Below, one piece after another: positions 62,433-64,000 of a stretch of 64,000 bases of DNA. The notes beneath the pieces are model-generated. The model had not been told where the DNA came from and did no database searches. It saw only the letters and a list, made by a program, of their open reading frames with translations. A program made the translations under genes and the position numbers. Where the stretch lies: positions 1,536,001 to 1,600,000 of the forward strand of contig NC_009667.1 in NCBI RefSeq assembly GCF_000017405.1, read 5' to 3'. Each line of letters starts with the position of its first letter. Within the stretch, counting starts at the first letter, position 1. The stretch is from Brucella anthropi ATCC 49188 (GTDB lineage: Bacteria > Pseudomonadota > Alphaproteobacteria > Rhizobiales > Rhizobiaceae).

Positions 62433-64000
62433 TTACCAGATGCTTTTTCGTCTTCCGCCGTCCGGGCGCATCCAGTCATCCCGGCGCGGTTGCGCGGGTG
62501 GCGGTGGCTGCGGCTGTTGAGGCGGGGTTTGGTTGACGTCCTCCCGCACAGCAGGGGGCACGACCGGGGCAGGTTGCACCGGCTCAATAGTCACAAGGTC
62601 CGCGCCTTCACCGACGCGAACTGTTCCTTCGGGGATCGTATGGACGCGAAGCATATAGGCCGCTGCCGCTGCCATGCTTTCGCAGTCCAAGAAGTGGTTG
62701 TCCTTGTGACGCGGTATCCATTGCGCCTTACCGTTGGCGGGATTGATCTTCCGACCTTCGGAAACGATCTGGCGCGCGTAATCTTCCGTCACGCCGCCAA
62801 AGATCGCACCGTCAGGCTCGACCAACCCCATAGGCAGATGAAAACTGCCGGGCCTGCCGATTTCCAAACGGACGCGGCTATGAACAAGCGACTTGAAATA
62901 GTCGGTGTCCAAGTGGATCAGCGTAAGCGAGCTTTTATGCCGCTTGCCGGTATGAGCTACTTCGACCTTGGAAGGTCGTAGCGGCGTCGTTTGCGTGTCT
63001 TTACCTTTGGTGGCGAAAATCCATCGTGGATAGCGCAAGGCGAACTCATAAACGCGGTGTTCATCGCCTGCGCCTGTCTTGTTCGGACGGAAACCGCTGT
63101 CGATGAAAACGCAGTCGATCATGCGCCCGTGGATTGGCGTTAGAAGGTACGTTTCGAGTTCATCCCATACGTTGCGATCCGACGTCGGGCCGTAAATCTG
63201 GCCGAAGTCGAGCAACCATGACGAACCGCGAGCGCCGAAGCCGCGAACGACATAGATCAGCGAGCGCTTTTGAACGTCCACGCCTGCGGTAATCCGAATG
63301 ACTTCACGAGGAAGGTCGCCGATGCGGTATGGTAGCCGCTTCGTCATAACCTCTTGCCATTCAGGCGTTTCACCCAAGCCGCCGAGCGTATAACACTCAC
63401 CGAAACCGGCGTTCATAGCGGTTTGGATTTCGTTGTCGTCGCCGCTCGCTAGAGCGGACAGGTAGCGTTCGGCACGCTGACCCCATGTCCGAAAAGGACT
63501 GGCAAGACCCGATACCCAAAAGCTTAGCGTCGTACTGTCCGGCGGTGCGCCTTCGACTTCGCCGTCGCGATTGATTGTCTGACCGGGCGCGATGTACCGG
63601 CCACGATCATTCATCCAGCGCTTGGCGCTCAAATTCGACTTAACGACAGTTACGTTTTCGTCTTCATTGATTGTGCATCCGCAATGCGGGCACACAAGAT
63701 AGGCGTCGCGGCGCGCTTGCGCTGGTGTGGCGTGTTTCGGCCAATGAAGGCACGAAAAGCGCGGCACGAAGTAATCTCCGCAATGCGGACAGGGCCAAGC
63801 CCAATGATACCGCGTACCTGACTGAAAAAGGGACCAGATAGGGCTTTGAACCGCTTCCGGGTCCGCGACCTTCCAGAATTCAAGCCCGGACACAGGGTCA
63901 ATCTCCGTTTCGATATGGCCCTGCGAAGGCGTCGAAGTAACGACCGTAACGAAGTCGGCGTAAGTGTCGCCGCGCGCTTCCACAAGGCCGAGCGGATCGC
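62433..64000 (-). CDS. Terminase large subunit, lambda gpA type (partial)
   Basis: The C-terminal 522 residues of a GpA-family terminase; the frame is open to the right edge, so the N-terminal ATPase motifs are mostly outside. Visible parts are the VSTP-like segment VVTSTPS, two CPHC clusters (WPCPHCGDYF, YLVCPHCGCTI), the nuclease-domain start VIRITAGVDVQKRSL and FIDSGFRPNKTG. It packages DNA and cuts at cos or pac sites. The C-terminus is proline-rich (QTPPQQPQPPPPAQP). The frame also encodes DPLGLV before the first internal GTG at 63983, showing the gene continues. Confidence 0.92.
   Translation of the reverse strand, partial: DPLGLVEARGDTYADFVTVVTSTPSQGHIETEIDPVSGLEFWKVADPEAVQSPIWSLFQSGTRYHWAWPCPHCGDYFVPRFSCLHWPKHATPAQARRDAYLVCPHCGCTINEDENVTVVKSNLSAKRWMNDRGRYIAPGQTINRDGEVEGAPPDSTTLSFWVSGLASPFRTWGQRAERYLSALASGDDNEIQTAMNAGFGECYTLGGLGETPEWQEVMTKRLPYRIGDLPREVIRITAGVDVQKRSLIYVVRGFGARGSSWLLDFGQIYGPTSDRNVWDELETYLLTPIHGRMIDCVFIDSGFRPNKTGAGDEHRVYEFALRYPRWIFATKGKDTQTTPLRPSKVEVAHTGKRHKSSLTLIHLDTDYFKSLVHSRVRLEIGRPGSFHLPMGLVEPDGAIFGGVTEDYARQIVSEGRKINPANGKAQWIPRHKDNHFLDCESMAAAAAYMLRVHTIPEGTVRVGEGADLVTIEPVQPAPVVPPAVREDVNQTPPQQPQPPPPAQPRRDDWMRPDGGRRKSIW

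Larger units (their letters stand above)
37086..64000 (-). mobile_element. Prophage, contractile-tailed, late gene half (right end outside window)
   Basis: From about 37.1 kb to the right edge nearly all genes lie on the minus strand in standard late-phage order, read from right to left: terminase, connector, portal, protease/capsid, neck, baseplate, fibres, sheath, tube, tape measure, tail completion, lysis. The tail genes are P2-like and the packaging/head genes are lambda/Mu-like. The left limit is taken at the last phage-like gene next to the strong terminator; no attachment repeat was found. Integrase, immunity and replication genes must be to the right of the window. Confidence 0.9.

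Noticed and set aside
1..64000. CRISPR array, rRNA, tRNA genes or insertion sequences
   Set aside because: No regularly spaced repeats, no rRNA-like stretches, no convincing tRNA cloverleaf and no transposase frames were found.

Overview
The window looks like a chromosomal segment of an alphaproteobacterium of the Brucella/Ochrobactrum group (Hyphomicrobiales). I infer this from recognising the proteins (two SIS proteins with NagA, PurU, Tex, arginase plus ornithine cyclodeaminase, and an amino acid:[carrier protein] ligase cluster) and from the moderately GC-rich coding style. No database search was possible. The first ~36.8 kb is ordinary chromosome. From ~37.1 kb to the right edge is the late half of an integrated contractile-tailed phage that runs off the window.

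Chromosomal part. 1-455: the end of an FdhF/YdeP-type molybdopterin oxidoreductase and a small overlapping partner. 720-6027: a tripartite efflux operon with two membrane-fusion proteins and one RND pump, closed by a terminator. 6110-9808: an amino-sugar operon (GntR regulator, SIS enzyme, NagA, second SIS protein) with a repeated operator at its promoter. 9955-10839: purU. 11035-16505: a divergent lysine/pipecolate catabolic cluster (aminoadipate-semialdehyde dehydrogenase, HglS, LysR regulator, pipecolate-oxidase-like flavoprotein) covering most steps from pipecolate to 2-hydroxyglutarate. 16847-20640: a three-gene FbpABC-type ABC importer. 20642-22945: tex. 23148-24629: a two-cysteine ArsR repressor with an Old Yellow Enzyme. 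24665-27295: an Lrp regulator divergent from arginase and ornithine cyclodeaminase (arginine to proline).

27468-35009 is the most intriguing chromosomal block. A tightly overlapping minus-strand operon encodes a carrier protein, an acyl-CoA dehydrogenase-like flavoprotein, a tRNA-synthetase-derived amino acid:[carrier protein] ligase, a DUF1839 protein and a GH2 glycosidase. It meets tail-to-tail a two-domain alpha/beta hydrolase. Together they look like an uncharacterised pathway that handles an amino acid as a carrier-protein thioester. A group III truncated haemoglobin, a secreted small protein, a VOC protein and a previously easy-to-miss 56-residue ORF follow.

Prophage part (about 37.1 kb to the right edge, almost all on the minus strand, so transcription runs right to left). 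Head genes are lambda/Mu-like: GpA terminase, gpW-like connector, lambda-type portal, and a prohead protease fused to the major capsid protein. Tail genes are P2-like: gpV spike, PAAR tip, gpW, gpJ, gpI, fibres, sheath, tube, gpE with a -1 frameshift to gpE', tape measure, gpU, gpX and gpD. Lysis genes (GH19 endolysin, DUF6527 protein, holin-like protein) come last. Accessory items are a glycosyltransferase next to the tail fibre, a tandem-repeat domain inserted in the sheath, and a secreted protein encoded on the opposite strand. Integrase, repressor and attachment sites are not in the window.
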